A stretch of 37,560 bases of DNA from Holtermannia corniformis (Eukaryota > Basidiomycota > Tremellomycetes > Holtermanniales). The DNA lies in NCBI GenBank assembly GCA_001599935.1, contig BCIJ01000051.1, positions 1 through 37,560 of the forward strand, in the 5' to 3' direction. The position numbers and the translations under genes are program-made. Positions within the stretch are counted from its first letter, which is position 1; each line of letters opens with the position of its first letter. The notes under the pieces are model-generated. The model was given only the letters and a program-made list of their open reading frames with translations, was not told the DNA's origin and ran no database searches. Below are positions 37,307 to 37,560 of the stretch, one piece after another.

Positions 37307-37465
37307 ATGTCGACTGGATCTTACACAGCTTATGAGCATCGAGATTGCTCCTGATGCCAAGGTACCCTACAAGATAATACCTGGCATTTCTGCTGCCATC
37401 ACATTAGACCGGGTCGAAGCCTACATACGCCTCGGCGCCAAACAGTCGTATACACGCAAGCTACA
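37307..37465 (+). pseudogene. Broken fifth copy of small paralogue family
   Basis: The family pattern is visible as VPYKIIPGISAAITLDRVEA followed by AYIRLGA and QSYTRKLHVGL, but the copy is damaged in three ways. The best ATG (37307, context acaaccATG) is one base out of phase with the family frame, which can only be entered at ATG 37332. The HPNATxKSE part is missing, so AYIRLGA runs almost straight to SYTRKL. At 37466 the family sequence stops abruptly and repeat copy 2 begins. The remaining ~65 C-terminal residues are absent from the window. It reads as a decayed copy interrupted by a repeat. Confidence 0.7.
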
Positions 37466-37560
37466 TGTTGGATTACGCCACTCAGCCAGCCATCAGGGCG
37501 GACGACGCGGCGGGCGACGCCGCATCTGGCGAACACTACATCCGGCGCGGATGTAGCCAA
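37466..37560 (+). repeat. Dispersed repeat, copy 2 (cut by window end)
   Basis: Second copy of the 36092-36174 repeat, joined to the broken family gene at TGTTGGATTACGCCA. It carries 12 extra nt in a GC-rich GACGACGCGGCGGGCGACGC stretch and the same 9-bp-arm hairpin at 37536-37556. It continues beyond the window. Confidence 0.85.

Noticed and set aside
1..37560. tRNA, rRNA or CRISPR arrays
   Set aside because: No cloverleaf with a GTTCRANNC arm, no rRNA-like stretches and no regularly spaced repeats were seen on either strand.

Overview
This is nuclear DNA of a compact, intron-rich fungus, most likely a basidiomycete. The evidence is many very short GT-AG introns per gene with a CTGAC/CTAAC branch point almost touching the acceptor, high GC, and a basidiomycete-like gene set: an Erf2-type palmitoyltransferase, an Sds3/Dep1 corepressor subunit, a PB1 plus multi-ZZ protein and a serine/glycine-rich single-pass wall-type receptor. 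I cannot place it more precisely.

Positions 1 to about 33,716 are dense housekeeping sequence with 18 genes. In order they are: an 80-residue helical protein (+); a family 25 glycosyltransferase (-); mitochondrial MutS homologue MSH1 (+); a Hal4/Sat4-type kinase (-); a single-pass membrane protein (+); a possibly decaying short-chain dehydrogenase (+); an alpha/beta hydrolase (+); a Tat-SF1/Cus2 splicing factor (-); an Erf2-like DHHC palmitoyltransferase (-); an Sds3/Dep1-like Rpd3L subunit (-); Mtc1-like (+); mitofusin Fzo1 (-); a pericentrin/Pcp1-type PACT coiled-coil protein (+); a 1410-residue acidic protein (-); an Aim18-like chalcone-isomerase-fold protein (-); a PB1-ZZ protein (+); Ski8 (-); and cardiolipin synthase CRD1 (+). 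Four of these proteins (MSH1, Fzo1, Aim18-like, CRD1) act in mitochondria. The genes do not otherwise form a pathway cluster.

Packing is extreme. All seven convergent pairs have stop codons within 40 bp of each other, and one pair overlaps. Four same-strand pairs have only about 25 to 51 bp between stop and next start. I assigned 86 introns by eye; about 64 are exactly 34 or 35 nt and the rest are 30 to 45 nt. Most of the short promoters carry a CACGTG palindrome, often TCACGTGA, close to the start codon, one site frequently serving two divergent genes.

From about 33,724 to the right edge the character changes. There are four intact intronless paralogues of a small protein family I do not recognise, each with a TATA-like box 31 to 38 bp before its ATG, plus a fifth copy broken by a short repeat. 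That repeat also occurs about 1.4 kb upstream, beside a cluster of perfect hairpins. This looks like a fast-evolving accessory segment. The far left edge carries a small tandem repeat and a TATA-containing, LTR-like stretch.
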